This document shows, piece by piece, positions 1 through 10,304 of a DNA stretch of 64,000 bases (its first letter is position 1; every line of letters begins with the position of its first letter). The notes below the pieces were generated by a model that was given only the letters and a program-made list of their open reading frames with translations, ran no database searches and was not told where the DNA came from. Source of the stretch: Serratia marcescens subsp. marcescens ATCC 13880 (GTDB lineage: Bacteria > Pseudomonadota > Gammaproteobacteria > Enterobacterales > Enterobacteriaceae). The stretch is from the NCBI RefSeq assembly GCF_017299535.1, contig NZ_CP071238.1:806001-870000 (forward strand), in the 5' to 3' direction. The position numbers and the translations under genes are program-made.

Positions 1-30
1 CTGCCACAGAAACAACCGGCGCGCTTTCAT
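1..30 (-). CDS. hofC: Type IV pilus inner-membrane assembly protein HofC, N-terminal fragment
   Basis: Only the first ten codons (MKARRLFLWQ) lie in the window; the rest is beyond the left edge. The ATG at 30-28 overlaps the hofB stop codon in an ATGA arrangement, which is typical of translational coupling in the ppdD-hofB-hofC operon. HofC is the GspF/PilC-type membrane platform protein of the pilus assembly machine. The assignment rests on position and operon logic, because too few residues are visible for sequence recognition. Confidence 0.6.
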   Translation of the reverse strand, partial: MKARRLFLWQ

Positions 31-1469
31 GGCGTGGTTACGCCGAGCCGGACGACGTCGATGACGCGGTACAGTTCTTCCAGCGAGGTCGTGCCTTCGG
101 CGGCCAGCGCCAGACCCGCCTGCAGCAGCGAAAGCTGCCCCTGTTCGCGGGCGATATCCGCCAGCAGACTGGGAGCGGCGTTCGCCAGCAATGCGGCCTG
201 AATTTCCGGCGTAATGGCCAACAGTTCATACACGCCGATGCGCCCATAGTAGCCGCCGAAGCAGTGCTCGCAGCCGTCGGCACGCCAGGCGGTCAGCGGT
301 TCCGGCCAGATCGCGGTGGGAAAATGCGTCGGCTGGCTGTGCGGGTAGCGGCAGTGGCGACACAGCCTGCGCACCAGCCGCTGGGCGACGACCAGCTTCA
401 GGCAGCCGGCGAGCAGGTAGCCGGGGATACCCATGTGCATCAGCCGCGTCAGGGTCTCGCCGGTGGAGTTGGTATGCAGCGTCGACAGCACCAGGTGGCC
501 GGTTTGCGCGGCCTTGACCGCGATCTCGGCGGTTTCCGCATCGCGGATCTCGCCGATCATGATGACGTCCGGATCCTGGCGCAGCAGGGCGCGCAGCACT
601 CGGGCGAAGCTCAGCTCGGTTTTGGCGTTGATCTGGGTCTGATTAATGCCGAACAGCGGGATCTCGACCGGATCCTCGACGCTGCACAGGTTGCTTTGCG
701 CATCGTTCAACTGGCGCATACCGCTGTACAGCGTTACCGTCTTGCCGCTGCCGGTCGGGCCGGTCACCAGGATCAAACCTTGCGGGCAGGTTAACGCCGC
801 CGCGTAGCGCGCCAGATCCGTCCGGCTCATGCCCAGTTGATCCAGCGGCAGCTCTTGCTGCTCGCCCTGCTGAACACGCAGCACCACTTTTTCGCCGTGC
901 AACGTCGGCAGGGTGGCGATACGCATGGCATAGCGCGCGCTGTCCAGCGTCAGGCTGAGCTGCCCGTCCTGAGGCTGACGGCGCTCGGCGATATCCAACT
1001 GGCCGAGGATCTTCAGCCGGGCGATGAGGCGCGCGGTCAGCTGCGGCGGCGGTGAGGCGAGGGTTTGCAGCACGCCGTCGATGCGCAGACGAATGCGAAA
1101 ATGCTGCCGAAAGGGCTCGAAGTGGATGTCCGAGGCGCGGCGCTGAATGGCCAGGCGCAGCGTCTGGTTGATGAACTGTACCACCGGCGCATCGCCGTCG
1201 TCGGGGTAGGCGATGTCGGTCGTGTCCTCTTCGGCCGTCAATGGCGCCGGGAGCGGCTCGTGGTGCTGGTTCAGCGCCATCTCCAGCCTGGCCGCCGGCC
1301 ATTGTTCCAAATGGATGCGCTTGCCGGTGGCGAAACGCAGCGCCGCCAGCAGCCCCTGCGGCGCTTCTTCGCTGAGCGCGACCGTCAGGGTGGTCGGGTC
1401 TTCGCTCAGCGCCAGCGCCTGATAGCGCCGGCACAGGGCGTGAACCTCTTCGCTGATTTGCGCATTCAT
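27..1469 (-). CDS. hofB: Type IV pilus assembly ATPase HofB (GspE/PilB family)
   Basis: A 480-residue cytoplasmic hexameric ATPase expected to drive assembly of the prepilin encoded just upstream. A Walker A motif GPTGSGKT is at about 237-244. An Asp-box/Walker B region (DPDVIMIGEIRDAETAE) and a C-terminal pair of CxxC motifs (LCRHC and GCEHC), the zinc-binding element of GspE/PilB proteins, follow. The longer reading frame to 1514 would overlap ppdD. The ATG at 1469 (MNAQISEE) leaves 5 bases after the ppdD stop and is preferred. It overlaps hofC downstream by ATGA. In E. coli the homologous genes are barely expressed in the laboratory; whether pili are made here is unknown. Confidence 0.9.
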   Translation of the reverse strand: MNAQISEEVHALCRRYQALALSEDPTTLTVALSEEAPQGLLAALRFATGKRIHLEQWPAARLEMALNQHHEPLPAPLTAEEDTTDIAYPDDGDAPVVQFINQTLRLAIQRRASDIHFEPFRQHFRIRLRIDGVLQTLASPPPQLTARLIARLKILGQLDIAERRQPQDGQLSLTLDSARYAMRIATLPTLHGEKVVLRVQQGEQQELPLDQLGMSRTDLARYAAALTCPQGLILVTGPTGSGKTVTLYSGMRQLNDAQSNLCSVEDPVEIPLFGINQTQINAKTELSFARVLRALLRQDPDVIMIGEIRDAETAEIAVKAAQTGHLVLSTLHTNSTGETLTRLMHMGIPGYLLAGCLKLVVAQRLVRRLCRHCRYPHSQPTHFPTAIWPEPLTAWRADGCEHCFGGYYGRIGVYELLAITPEIQAALLANAAPSLLADIAREQGQLSLLQAGLALAAEGTTSLEELYRVIDVVRLGVTTP

Positions 1470-1474
1470 CGCCG

Positions 1475-1912
1475 TTACTCCGCCGCGTTGTCGAAGCGGA
1501 AGACTTCCTGGCACACCTCAACCAGCGTCGCGTTTTCGCTGCTGCACAGCCGGGTCCAGCGGGTCAGTCCATCGGCGTTCGACTTGGGGGTTAATGCCAC
1601 CGCCAGGCCCTGCAGCGTTTGGCTGCCGGTCAGCGTGATCACGCCTTTGACGACTTTCACCCCGCTGACATAGCGCGACGTGCCGCCGGTGGGAATGCCT
1701 TTGCTGCCGGCCTCGCAGCCGGCGGGCGTGCCTTCGTCCAGCACGCACAGCTCGACCGCCATTTTATACGGCGCTATGGTTTGCAGCATGTCGGTCATCG
1801 CCGCTTTCTGGATGTAGCGCTGGTAGGCGGGAATGCCGATGGCGCTGAGGATGGCGATGATGGCGATCACCACCATCAGTTCTATCAGGGTAAAGCCGCG
1901 TTGCGTTTCCAT
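1475..1912 (-). CDS. ppdD: Prepilin peptidase-dependent major pilin PpdD
   Basis: A 145-residue type IV pilin. The start METQRG is followed directly by the hydrophobic FTLIELMVVIAIIAIL segment. Prepilin peptidase should cleave after Gly6, leaving N-terminal Phe7 with the conserved Glu at mature position 5. The C-terminal half carries paired cysteines (VELC and AGC; RLC and EVC) likely to form disulfides in the globular domain. A good Shine-Dalgarno GGAGGA sits about 8 bases before this ATG, which argues against the 19-residue N-terminal extension of the longer frame. First gene of ppdD-hofB-hofC. Confidence 0.93.
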   Translation of the reverse strand: METQRGFTLIELMVVIAIIAILSAIGIPAYQRYIQKAAMTDMLQTIAPYKMAVELCVLDEGTPAGCEAGSKGIPTGGTSRYVSGVKVVKGVITLTGSQTLQGLAVALTPKSNADGLTRWTRLCSSENATLVEVCQEVFRFDNAAE

Positions 1913-2071
1913 GCGTTGTTTCCTCCATTGGGGGGTGGAAGACAACGGTAGCGGCTTGCTCGGGGGCACGGCGAGGGGCTTTTGCGCGTTTCTCGGCGCG
2001 CCTCCATCAGTAATGATGTGGTTTGCAGCGGTGAAAAAAACGGTGAGAGGGGGTTCGCAATTTTACGGTGA

Positions 2072-2095
2072 CGCCCCCGGCGGCGGCCGGGGGCG
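2072..2095 (-). terminator. GC-rich hairpin after nadC
   Basis: A perfect 10-bp inverted repeat (CGCCCCCGGC, loop GGCG, then its complement) begins 6 bases beyond the nadC stop. There is no strong T-run on the minus strand after it, so it may be a weak terminator or an mRNA 3-prime stabiliser between nadC and ppdD. Confidence 0.5.
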
Positions 2096-2100
2096 GGGGA

Positions 2101-3012
<912 letters not shown>

Positions 3013-3075
3013 TTAGATCGTAGGGGAACATGCTACTCTGTTGCAGGAATAAGTACCACCGCAGAGAGGTGTCTG

Positions 3076-3672
3076 ATGCAGTTGGAAAATGGCTGGATTG
3101 TCGGGGTGACGCGAGTGCTCTCGCCGCACTGCGATCGGCGCCCGGATGACGAGCCGCCCTCGCTGTTGGTCATCCACAACATCAGCTTGCCGCCCGGCGA
3201 ATTCGGTGGCCCCTATATCGACCAGCTGTTCACCGGCACGCTCGACCCTGCGCAGCACCCTTATTTTGCCGATATCCATCAGCTGCGGGTGTCGGCGCAT
3301 TGCCTGATTCGCCGCGGCGGAGAGATCGTGCAGTATGTGCCCTTCGACCAACGCGCCTGGCACGCGGGCGTTTCCCTGTATCAGGGGCGCGATCGGTGCA
3401 ATGATTTCTCCATCGGCATCGAGCTGGAAGGGACTGACCAGTTGCCCTACACCGAGGCGCAATATCGCACGCTGCAGGCGGTCACCGTGCTGCTGGCCGA
3501 ACATTATCCACCGCTGGCGGCCCATATCGCCGGGCATTGCGATATCGCCCCCGGCCGCAAGACCGATCCCGGGCCGGCGTTCGATTGGGATCGCTATCTG
3601 GCATCTCTGGAACAACGCGGCGCGCCCGCCGACGCTATGCTTGAGACAAGAAAAAGGGAGAGGAATCGCTAA
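3076..3672 (+). CDS. ampD: 1,6-anhydro-N-acetylmuramyl-L-alanine amidase AmpD
   Basis: A 198-residue cytoplasmic zinc amidase that cleaves the stem peptide from anhydro-muropeptides during peptidoglycan recycling. In species with an inducible ampC its loss causes beta-lactamase derepression. His34 ([14 protein letters not shown]) and a C-terminal [19 protein letters not shown] block supply the expected zinc ligands, and FSIGIELEG carries the conserved catalytic Glu. It is about 15 residues longer at the C-terminus than the E. coli protein. The start MQLENG follows an AGAGAGGT ribosome site. The stop overlaps the ampE start (TAATG). Confidence 0.96.
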   Translation: MQLENGWIVGVTRVLSPHCDRRPDDEPPSLLVIHNISLPPGEFGGPYIDQLFTGTLDPAQHPYFADIHQLRVSAHCLIRRGGEIVQYVPFDQRAWHAGVSLYQGRDRCNDFSIGIELEGTDQLPYTEAQYRTLQAVTVLLAEHYPPLAAHIAGHCDIAPGRKTDPGPAFDWDRYLASLEQRGAPADAMLETRKRERNR

Positions 3673-4526
3673 TGACGCTGTTTACGCTGTTGCTGGTTTT
3701 GGCCTGGGAACGCCTGTTCAAGCTGGGAGAGCACTGGCAGCTGGATCATCGCCTCGAAGTGGTATTTCAGCGGCTGCATCGGGTTTCGCTGGCGCAGACA
3801 CTGGCGATGACCGCCGCCTGGATGGTGATCGTCTGGGGCGTTCTGTGGCTGTCGCACGGGCTGTTCTTCGGCGTGGTGACGCTGCTGCTGTGGATCGTCA
3901 TCGATCTGCTGTGTGTCGGCGCCGGCATCAAGCGCAAACACTACCGCGCCTACCTGAAAGCGGCGCGGCAGGGGGATATCCACGCCAGCGATCAGATGGC
4001 GGAAGAGCTGGCGTTGATCCACGGCTTGCCGGTGGACTGCAGCGAAGAGCTGCGCCTGCGCGAGCTGCAAAACGCGCTGCTGTGGATTAACTTCCGTTAT
4101 TACCTGGCGCCGCTGTTCTGGTTCGTGGTCTTTGGGCCGTACGGGCCGATCGCGTTGGCGGGGTATGCCTTTCTGCGCGCCTATCAAACCTGGCTGGCGC
4201 GCCACAATACGCCGCTGGAGCGTTCGCAATCGGGCATCGATCACCTGTTGAACTGGCTGGACTGGATCCCGGTGCGTTTGGCCGGGGTGGCCTATGCGCT
4301 GTTCGGCCACGGCGAACGCGCGTTGCCGGCCTGGTTCGCCTCGCTGGGGGATCGGCATTCGTCGTCGTATCAGGTGCTGACGCGGCTGGCCCAGTTCTCG
4401 CTGGCGCGCGATCCGCATATGGATCCGGTGCAAACGCCGCGGGCGGCGGTGACGCTGGCGCGCAAGGTGACGATGATCATCGTGGTGGTGGTGGCGCTGT
4501 TGACCATTTACGGCACGCTGCTTTAA
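3672..4526 (+). CDS. ampE: Inner-membrane regulatory/signalling protein AmpE
   Basis: A 284-residue polytopic membrane protein, second gene of ampDE and translationally coupled to ampD by a one-base stop/start overlap. Hydrophobic segments lie near residues 1-10, 40-75, 140-165 and at the extreme C-terminus ([17 protein letters not shown]). The family (CobD/CbiB-related fold) is implicated in beta-lactamase sensing, but its biochemical role is unsettled. A strong bidirectional terminator follows. Confidence 0.93.
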   Translation: MTLFTLLLVLAWERLFKLGEHWQLDHRLEVVFQRLHRVSLAQTLAMTAAWMVIVWGVLWLSHGLFFGVVTLLLWIVIDLLCVGAGIKRKHYRAYLKAARQGDIHASDQMAEELALIHGLPVDCSEELRLRELQNALLWINFRYYLAPLFWFVVFGPYGPIALAGYAFLRAYQTWLARHNTPLERSQSGIDHLLNWLDWIPVRLAGVAYALFGHGERALPAWFASLGDRHSSSYQVLTRLAQFSLARDPHMDPVQTPRAAVTLARKVTMIIVVVVALLTIYGTLL

Positions 4527-4540
4527 GCCGCTGAGAAAAA

Positions 4541-4570
4541 CAAAACGGGCGCCGAGGCGCCCGTTTTGTT
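4541..4570. terminator. Bidirectional terminator between ampE and hemL
   Basis: A near-perfect inverted repeat, ACAAAACGGGCGCC against its complement around a short GA-centred loop, lies between convergent ampE and hemL, with A-rich sequence before and T-rich sequence after it. Confidence 0.88.
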
Positions 4571-4587
4571 TGGCCATTCGGCCGGGA

Positions 4588-5877
4588 TTACAGCTTGGCG
4601 AAGCAGCGACGCGCGGCGTCGATGGTGCGCTGGATGTCTTCCTTGCTGTGCGCCACGGACATGAAGCCCGCTTCGAAGGCGGACGGCGCAAGATACACCC
4701 CTTCTTCCAGCATCAGGTGGAAGAAACGCTTGAAGCGTTCCACGTCGCACTGCATCACGTCTTGGTAGCAGGTGACCGCCGGCGCGTCGGTGAAGAACAG
4801 GCCGAACATGCCGCCAACGTTGTTGACCACCAGCGGAATATTCTCCTCCTGCGCCGCGTGCAGCAGGCCAGCGGCCAGCATCTCGGTCAGTTCGGTCAGC
4901 GTCTGGTGCACACCTACCTGTGAGACTTCGGTCAAACAAGCGTAGCCCGCCGCCATGGCGATCGGGTTGCCGGACAGGGTGCCGGCCTGGTAGACCGGGC
5001 CGGTGGGCGCCAGCGCGTCCATCACCTCGCGACGGCCGCCGAAGGCGCCCACCGGCATGCCGCCGCCGATGATTTTGCCGAGGCAGGTCAGATCCGGCTC
5101 GACGCCGTAATAGGATTGCGCGCCGGCCAGCGCGACGCGGAAGCCGGTCATCACTTCGTCGATGATCAAGAGCGCGCCGTACTTGTCGCACAGGGCGCGC
5201 AGGCCCGGCAGGAATTCCGGCAGCGGCGGCACGCAGTTCATGTTGCCGGCGACCGGCTCGACGATAATACAGGCGATCTCGGACGGGTACTGTTCGAAGG
5301 CGGCGCGCACCGAATCCAGATCGTTATAGGTGCAGGTCAGAGTGTGCTTGGCGAAGTCGGCCGGCACGCCCGGTGAGTTCGGCTGGCCGAGGGTCAGCGC
5401 GCCGGAGCCGGCTTTCACCAGCAGGCAGTCGGCGTGGCCGTGATAGCAGCCTTCGAACTTGATGATTTTATCGCGGTTGGTGTAGCCGCGCGCCAGGCGG
5501 ATGGCGCTCATGGTGGCTTCGGTGCCCGAGTTCACCATGCGCACCATATCCATCGTCGGCACCAGCTCGGTGACCAACTGCGCCATTTTGACTTCCATCT
5601 CGGTCGGCGCGCCGAAGCTCAGGCCGCGCTGCGCCGCTTCGATCACCGCGTCGCGGATCGCCGGGTGGTTATGCCCCAGCACCATCGGCCCCCAGGAACC
5701 GACATAGTCGATATAGGCCTTGCCGTCGGCATCGAACAGGTAAGCCCCGTCTGCCCGCTCGATAAACAGCGGCACACCGCCCACGCCGGTGAATGCACGC
5801 ACCGGAGAGTTTACCCCGCCGGGGATCAACTGTTGCGCCTGGGCGTACAGACTTTCGGACTTGCTGTGTAGGCTCAT
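4588..5877 (-). CDS. hemL: Glutamate-1-semialdehyde 2,1-aminomutase
   Basis: A 429-residue PLP-dependent class III aminotransferase-fold enzyme that isomerises glutamate-1-semialdehyde to 5-aminolevulinate, the second step of the C5 route to tetrapyrroles. The PLP lysine is Lys268 in [32 protein letters not shown] and [12 protein letters not shown] are the cofactor phosphate-binding and Asp motifs. The start MSLHSKSE matches the family N-terminus. The product feeds heme and the siroheme made by CysG at 41-42.7 kb. It is divergent from clcA. Confidence 0.97.
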   Translation of the reverse strand: MSLHSKSESLYAQAQQLIPGGVNSPVRAFTGVGGVPLFIERADGAYLFDADGKAYIDYVGSWGPMVLGHNHPAIRDAVIEAAQRGLSFGAPTEMEVKMAQLVTELVPTMDMVRMVNSGTEATMSAIRLARGYTNRDKIIKFEGCYHGHADCLLVKAGSGALTLGQPNSPGVPADFAKHTLTCTYNDLDSVRAAFEQYPSEIACIIVEPVAGNMNCVPPLPEFLPGLRALCDKYGALLIIDEVMTGFRVALAGAQSYYGVEPDLTCLGKIIGGGMPVGAFGGRREVMDALAPTGPVYQAGTLSGNPIAMAAGYACLTEVSQVGVHQTLTELTEMLAAGLLHAAQEENIPLVVNNVGGMFGLFFTDAPAVTCYQDVMQCDVERFKRFFHLMLEEGVYLAPSAFEAGFMSVAHSKEDIQRTIDAARRCFAKL

Positions 5878-5919
5878 AAATCGGCTCCTGGATTCTCTTT
5901 TGAATGATTTGACCGCGCT

Positions 5920-5947
5920 ATTCTAGAGGAGAGCGCCGCGTTATGAA
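5920..5947 (-). promoter_or_regulatory. Candidate hemL promoter
   Basis: On the minus strand, TTCATA (5947-5942) is separated by 16 bases from TAGAAT (5925-5920), a plausible sigma-70 promoter about 45 bases upstream of the hemL ATG. It is a motif match only. Confidence 0.35.
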
Positions 5948-6016
5948 ACGATCACAGTCAGATACCATTAACGGCAGCGTCCGCCGCCAGGTTGGGGTAG
6001 AATTATCGCCCTGCCT

Positions 6017-6031
6017 ATTTGTATTACAAAT
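6017..6031. promoter_or_regulatory. Palindrome just upstream of clcA
   Basis: A perfect inverted repeat ATTTGT-ATT-ACAAAT ends 20 bases before the clcA ATG. It could be a small operator in the clcA leader. No regulator is known to me for it. Confidence 0.35.
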
Positions 6032-6051
6032 TACCTGACGAATCACTCGCG

Positions 6052-7491
6052 ATGACAGAATCACAATCACAGCCAGTCGGGACATTGAGCCCGCGTCTGC
6101 GCCGCAGCGATGCGGTGCGTCAGTTTATTCGCCGCGATAAAACCCCGGTGGCGATCCTGGTGATGGCCGCGCTGGTGGGGGCGCTGGCCGGTTTGCTCGG
6201 CGTGGCCTTCGATAAAGCGGTGGAGTGGGTGCAGCAGCAGCGGTTGGCTTCGCTGGCGCAGGTCGCCGACTCCTGGCTTCTGGTGTGGCCCCTGGCGTTT
6301 ATCCTGTCCGCCGCGCTGGCGGCGCTGGGCTATTACCTGGTGCGGCGCTTTGCGCCTGAGGCGGGCGGCTCGGGCATTCCGGAAATCGAAGGCGCGCTGG
6401 AAGAGCTGCGGCCGGTACGCTGGTGGCGCGTGATCCCGGTAAAATTCATCGGCGGTATGGGCACGCTGGGGGCGGGCATGGTGCTGGGGCGCGAAGGGCC
6501 CACGGTGCAAATGGGCGGCAACGTCGGGCGCATGGTATTGGACGCGCTGCGCATTCGCGGCGCCGAGGCGCGTCATACGTTGCTGGCGACCGGGGCCGCC
6601 GCCGGGTTGTCCGCCGCGTTCAACGCGCCGCTGGCCGGCATCTTGTTCATCATCGAAGAGATGCGGCCGCAGTTCCGCTACAACCTGATCTCGATTAAAG
6701 CGGTGTTTATCGGCGTTATCATGTCGAGCGTGGTGTTCCAGCTGTTTAACGGCCAGGGGGCGGTGATCGCGGTCGACAAACTTTCTTCGGCGCCCATCAA
6801 TACCCTGTGGCTCTATCTGGTGTTGGGGGCAATCTTCGGCGCGGTGGGCGTGGGGTTCAACGCGCTGATCTTCCGCACCCAAGACATGTTCGCGCGCCTG
6901 CACGGCGGCAGAATGCGCAATGTCTTGCTGATGGGCGGGCTGCTCGGCGGCGTGTGCGGCATTCTGGGGCTGATCCAGCCGGAGGCGGCGGGCGGCGGCT
7001 TTGGGCTGATCCCGATCGCCGCGGCGGGCAATTACAGCGTCGGCATGTTGATGTTCATTTTCATTACCCGAATATTCACCACGTTGCTGTGCTTCGGTTC
7101 CGGCGCGCCGGGCGGCATCTTTGCGCCGATGCTGGCGCTGGGCACGCTGTTCGGCACCGCCTTCGGGCTGGCGGGGGCGCATTTGTTCCCGCAGTACGGC
7201 ATCGAGGCGGGCACCTTCGCCATCGCCGGCATGGGGGCGCTGTTCGCCGCCACGGTGCGCGCCCCGCTGACCGGCATCGTGTTGGTGCTGGAAATGACCG
7301 ACAACTACCAGCTGATTTTACCGATGATCATCACCTGCCTCGGCGCTACGGTGGTGGCGCAGCTGCTCGGCGGCAAGCCGCTGTATTCGTCGATCCTGGC
7401 GCGCACCCTGCAACGGCAGGAGGCGCAGTTGGCGCGGGAGGCGGCGGAGAAAACAAGTAAAGAAAATACAACAAATGCGGTGAATACTTGA
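6052..7491 (+). CDS. clcA: H+/Cl- exchange transporter ClcA
   Basis: A 479-residue inner-membrane CLC antiporter (2 Cl- for 1 H+) that supports extreme acid resistance as an electrical shunt. Residue numbering matches E. coli ClcA. GSGIPE with Ser107, GREGPT with gating Glu148, and the [14 protein letters not shown] segment with the internal proton glutamate are present, followed by [16 protein letters not shown] and the C-terminal [13 protein letters not shown]. The ATG at 6052 (MTESQSQ) gives this register and is preferred to the 11-residue longer frame. The C-terminus has an extra polar tail. Confidence 0.96.
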   Translation: MTESQSQPVGTLSPRLRRSDAVRQFIRRDKTPVAILVMAALVGALAGLLGVAFDKAVEWVQQQRLASLAQVADSWLLVWPLAFILSAALAALGYYLVRRFAPEAGGSGIPEIEGALEELRPVRWWRVIPVKFIGGMGTLGAGMVLGREGPTVQMGGNVGRMVLDALRIRGAEARHTLLATGAAAGLSAAFNAPLAGILFIIEEMRPQFRYNLISIKAVFIGVIMSSVVFQLFNGQGAVIAVDKLSSAPINTLWLYLVLGAIFGAVGVGFNALIFRTQDMFARLHGGRMRNVLLMGGLLGGVCGILGLIQPEAAGGGFGLIPIAAAGNYSVGMLMFIFITRIFTTLLCFGSGAPGGIFAPMLALGTLFGTAFGLAGAHLFPQYGIEAGTFAIAGMGALFAATVRAPLTGIVLVLEMTDNYQLILPMIITCLGATVVAQLLGGKPLYSSILARTLQRQEAQLAREAAEKTSKENTTNAVNT

Positions 7492-7580
7492 ACGCAACAC
7501 TCAGGTATCGGATAATCGTTAATATTAATCAGGCAGCCATAGTCGCGATCTGATGCTGAACAATGTTGGGAGTAAAGAGT

Positions 7581-7925
7581 ATGAGTGATCAAACGGCACT
7601 GCCCCTGCAATTTACCGAGGCAGCAGCAAACAAGGTCAAGTACCTGATTGCTGACGAAGAAAATCCGAACCTGAAGTTGCGGGTTTACATTACCGGCGGC
7701 GGCTGCAGCGGATTCCAGTACGGCTTCACTTTTGACGACAAGGTCAACGATGGCGACATGACCATCGAGAAGCAGGGCGTGGCGCTGGTGGTCGATCCGA
7801 TGAGCCTGCAGTATCTGGTCGGCGGTTCGGTGGACTACACCGAAGGGCTGGAAGGATCGCGCTTTGTGGTGACCAACCCGAATGCCAAAACCACCTGCGG
7901 TTGCGGTTCGTCGTTCAGCATCTGA
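7581..7925 (+). CDS. erpA: A-type iron-sulfur cluster carrier/insertion protein ErpA
   Basis: A 114-residue cytoplasmic A-type carrier that delivers Fe-S clusters to apoproteins, including IspG/IspH of isoprenoid synthesis. The three cluster cysteines are Cys42 ([11 protein letters not shown]), Cys106 and Cys108 ([11 protein letters not shown]), the same positions as in E. coli. The start [11 protein letters not shown] at 7581 follows a GGGAGTAAAGAG ribosome site. The longer frame from 7563 is not conserved. It is a single-gene unit followed by a terminator. Confidence 0.97.
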   Translation: MSDQTALPLQFTEAAANKVKYLIADEENPNLKLRVYITGGGCSGFQYGFTFDDKVNDGDMTIEKQGVALVVDPMSLQYLVGGSVDYTEGLEGSRFVVTNPNAKTTCGCGSSFSI

Positions 7926-7944
7926 GTTTGCCTGTCAGAACATC

Positions 7945-7978
7945 AACCCGCTCGCCTTACGGCCGGCGGGTTTTTTTA
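7945..7978 (+). terminator. Rho-independent terminator of erpA
   Basis: A hairpin with arms AACCCGC and GCGGGTT is followed immediately by a run of seven T residues, starting about 20 bases after the erpA stop. Confidence 0.88.
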
Positions 7979-8051
7979 TGCCTACCCTTCCACGAGGATC
8001 ACTTCCGTGCCGTTCTCCTGCGCCGGACGGCCGCGAGTGATGCGCGGCTGC

Positions 8052-8666
8052 TCAGCGTTCGAGAATAAAGGCGGGCAGCTTGAGATGCCAGCGAATGGCC
8101 GCCAGCCGAATGGCCAGGGTGATGAGCATGCCCAGCATCATGGCCTGTTGCAGCGGCATGTTGAAGGTGTAGAACGCCGTAGCGTGCACGATGCCGCCGA
8201 TGATGCAGGCGGTGGCGTAAATTTCGGTGCGCAGGATCATCGGGATCTCGCGCGCCAGCACGTCGCGGATAATGCCGCCGCCGACGCCGGTGATCACCCC
8301 CATGCAGATCGCCACCAGCGGGCCGGTGCCGGCCGCGAAGGCCTTGTTAACGCCGATGCCGACGAACACCGCCAGCCCGACGGCGTCGAGCACCGGTAGC
8401 ACCCACTTCGGCAGGCGGCGCGGCTGGCGCACCAGCAGCAGCGTCAAGACGCAGGTGATCATCGCCACAACCAGATCGGTGGGATCCTTGACCCAAAATA
8501 CCGGGCCGTTGGCCAGCGCCATGTCGCGGATGGTGCCGCCGCCGACCGCGGTGACCACGCCCAATACCAGCACGCCGAATGGATCCATGCGCAGCTTGCC
8601 GGCCAATAGCACGCCGGAGACGGCGAACACCGCCGTGCCGAGAATATCCAACCAGAACACCAGCAT
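8052..8666 (-). CDS. yadS: UPF0126/TRIC-family membrane protein YadS
   Basis: A 204-residue polytopic inner-membrane protein made of two tandem UPF0126 (TRIC-like) repeats. Each has a glycine-rich motif: VTAVGGGTIRDMAL near residue 40 and ITGVGGGIIRDVLA near residue 125. Some bacterial relatives conduct cations or transport small zwitterions; the substrate here is not known. The ATG at 8666 overlaps the btuF stop (TGATG), which fixes the start and places it in an mtnN-btuF-yadS operon, as in E. coli. The longer frame inside btuF is a shadow. Confidence 0.9.
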   Translation of the reverse strand: MLVFWLDILGTAVFAVSGVLLAGKLRMDPFGVLVLGVVTAVGGGTIRDMALANGPVFWVKDPTDLVVAMITCVLTLLLVRQPRRLPKWVLPVLDAVGLAVFVGIGVNKAFAAGTGPLVAICMGVITGVGGGIIRDVLAREIPMILRTEIYATACIIGGIVHATAFYTFNMPLQQAMMLGMLITLAIRLAAIRWHLKLPAFILER

Positions 8667-9472
8667 CAGCGGATCTCCGCCAGCTGGCGGCACAGCTGCT
8701 GCGCCGCCAACAGGATGCGCGGCCCGCCGCGATTGAACCAGTCTTCGTTCAGCGCGATCACCGGCACCTGCAGCTGCGGCGCCCAGAAGGCTTTCACATT
8801 GGCGGCCTCTTTCTCGCCGCCGGTGATGACGATGGCCTGCGGCTGACGCGCCAGCACCTGCTCGCGGCTGATCTGCGGCCAAGGGGTGCGGCTGTCGGCG
8901 AAGACGTTCTGCCCGCCGCACAGCGCCAGCACCTGGCTTTGCAATGTGGCGCCGGAGCTGGTGAACAGCGGCTGGGTGCCGAACTGCAGCAGCACGCGCC
9001 GTGGCGAGTTAGCGGCGTACTGTTGCTTGAGAGCGGCGAACTGGCGGCGAAGGCCGTCCGCCGCCTGATGCGCCTGCTCCGGGTGCGGGCTATAGCGCGC
9101 CAGCTTGTCCAGCAAGCCGGCGATCCCTTCGAGATTGTCGGCGTCCGCATAGAAGATCGGGATGCCGAACGCGGCGAGCTGATCCAACGCGCGTTGTGGA
9201 TTACCGCCGCGCCAGGCGAGGATCAGATCCGGCTTGAGCGCCAGCACCCGCTCCAGATTGATGCCCTGCCAGGAGGCTACCTGCTCCAGCCTGGCGGCCT
9301 GCGGCGGGTAATCGGAATAGGCGCTCGCCGCCACCAGCACATCGCCCATGCCGGCGGCATAGGCGAGTTCGGTGGCGTTGGGCGCCAGGCTGATCACCCG
9401 CTGGGCGGCGCCGACCGGCAGGGCCAGCCAGAGCGCCAACAGACAGAGCATCGAGGTGAAGCGCAGCCTCAC
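8666..9472 (-). CDS. btuF: Periplasmic vitamin B12-binding protein BtuF
   Basis: A 268-residue periplasmic substrate-binding protein delivering cobalamin to the BtuCD ABC importer. An N-terminal signal peptide ([22 protein letters not shown]) precedes the mature start near [18 protein letters not shown]. The class III SBP pattern is clear: [44 protein letters not shown] and [13 protein letters not shown]. One base separates it from mtnN. btuC and btuD are not in the window. Confidence 0.95.
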   Translation of the reverse strand: MRLRFTSMLCLLALWLALPVGAAQRVISLAPNATELAYAAGMGDVLVAASAYSDYPPQAARLEQVASWQGINLERVLALKPDLILAWRGGNPQRALDQLAAFGIPIFYADADNLEGIAGLLDKLARYSPHPEQAHQAADGLRRQFAALKQQYAANSPRRVLLQFGTQPLFTSSGATLQSQVLALCGGQNVFADSRTPWPQISREQVLARQPQAIVITGGEKEAANVKAFWAPQLQVPVIALNEDWFNRGGPRILLAAQQLCRQLAEIR

Positions 9473-9473
9473 A

Positions 9474-10175
9474 TCAACCGCGCTTGGCCAGGGTTTGCAG
9501 CATGGCGTTGACCATCAGCGTGGACTGCTTGGCCGCTACCACCAGGAACTCGTCAAAGCTCATGTGCGATTCGCTGTCGGCGACGTCGGAAATGGCGCGC
9601 ACCACCACGAACGGCGTGCCGAACAGATGGCAGACGTGGGCGATCGCCGCGGCTTCCATTTCCACGGCGGCGACGCGCGGGAAGGTGGCGCGGATGCGCG
9701 CCAGCGGCTCGGCGCCGTTGATGAAGGCGTCACCGCTGCAGATCAGGCCACGCACCGCGTGCAGATCCAGCTGTTTGATGCAGCTTTCCGCCAGCGCGAT
9801 CAGCGCATCATCGGCGACGAACGCCGCCGGGCAGCCGGCCATTTGGCCCGGCTCGTAGCCGAAGGCGGTGACGTCGGCGTCGTGGTAGCGCACTTCTTCC
9901 GACACCACGATGTCGCCCACGCGCAGCGTGCTGGCCAGGCCGCCGGCGGAGCCGGTATTGATCACCACGTCGGGGCTGCAGTGCTCCAGCAACAGGGTGG
10001 TGCCCATGGCCGCAGAGACTTTGCCGATGCCGGATTTCAGCAGGGCCACGTCAACGCCGCCGATCTGGCCGGTGTAGATTTCGCAGCCCGCGCGCTGGAT
10101 GGTTTGACGGTTTTCGATTTGATCGCGCAGCAGGGTGACTTCCTGCTCCATTGCGCCGATGATGCCTACTTTCAT
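9474..10175 (-). CDS. mtnN: 5-methylthioadenosine/S-adenosylhomocysteine nucleosidase
   Basis: A 233-residue cytoplasmic hydrolase cleaving MTA, SAH and 5-deoxyadenosine to adenine plus the ribosyl product. It prevents product inhibition of SAM enzymes and feeds autoinducer-2 synthesis. Catalytic Glu12 (GAMEQEV), the ribose-binding VEMEA with Glu174, and Asp197 (RAISDVAD) occupy the E. coli positions, which supports the ATG at 10175 ([12 protein letters not shown]) rather than the 16-residue longer frame. First gene of mtnN-btuF-yadS, divergent from dgt. Confidence 0.97.
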   Translation of the reverse strand: MKVGIIGAMEQEVTLLRDQIENRQTIQRAGCEIYTGQIGGVDVALLKSGIGKVSAAMGTTLLLEHCSPDVVINTGSAGGLASTLRVGDIVVSEEVRYHDADVTAFGYEPGQMAGCPAAFVADDALIALAESCIKQLDLHAVRGLICSGDAFINGAEPLARIRATFPRVAAVEMEAAAIAHVCHLFGTPFVVVRAISDVADSESHMSFDEFLVVAAKQSTLMVNAMLQTLAKRG

Positions 10176-10304
10176 AAATAACACTCGCTGATTGGCCGTG
10201 AGAATTGCGGCATAGTCTATCATGGCTGTGTATCAGAGATAATGCGTTGCATCCGCTGCCGGGAATTGTTATCACGGGGGCAGGGCGCAACGGCGGAGAA
10301 ACAG

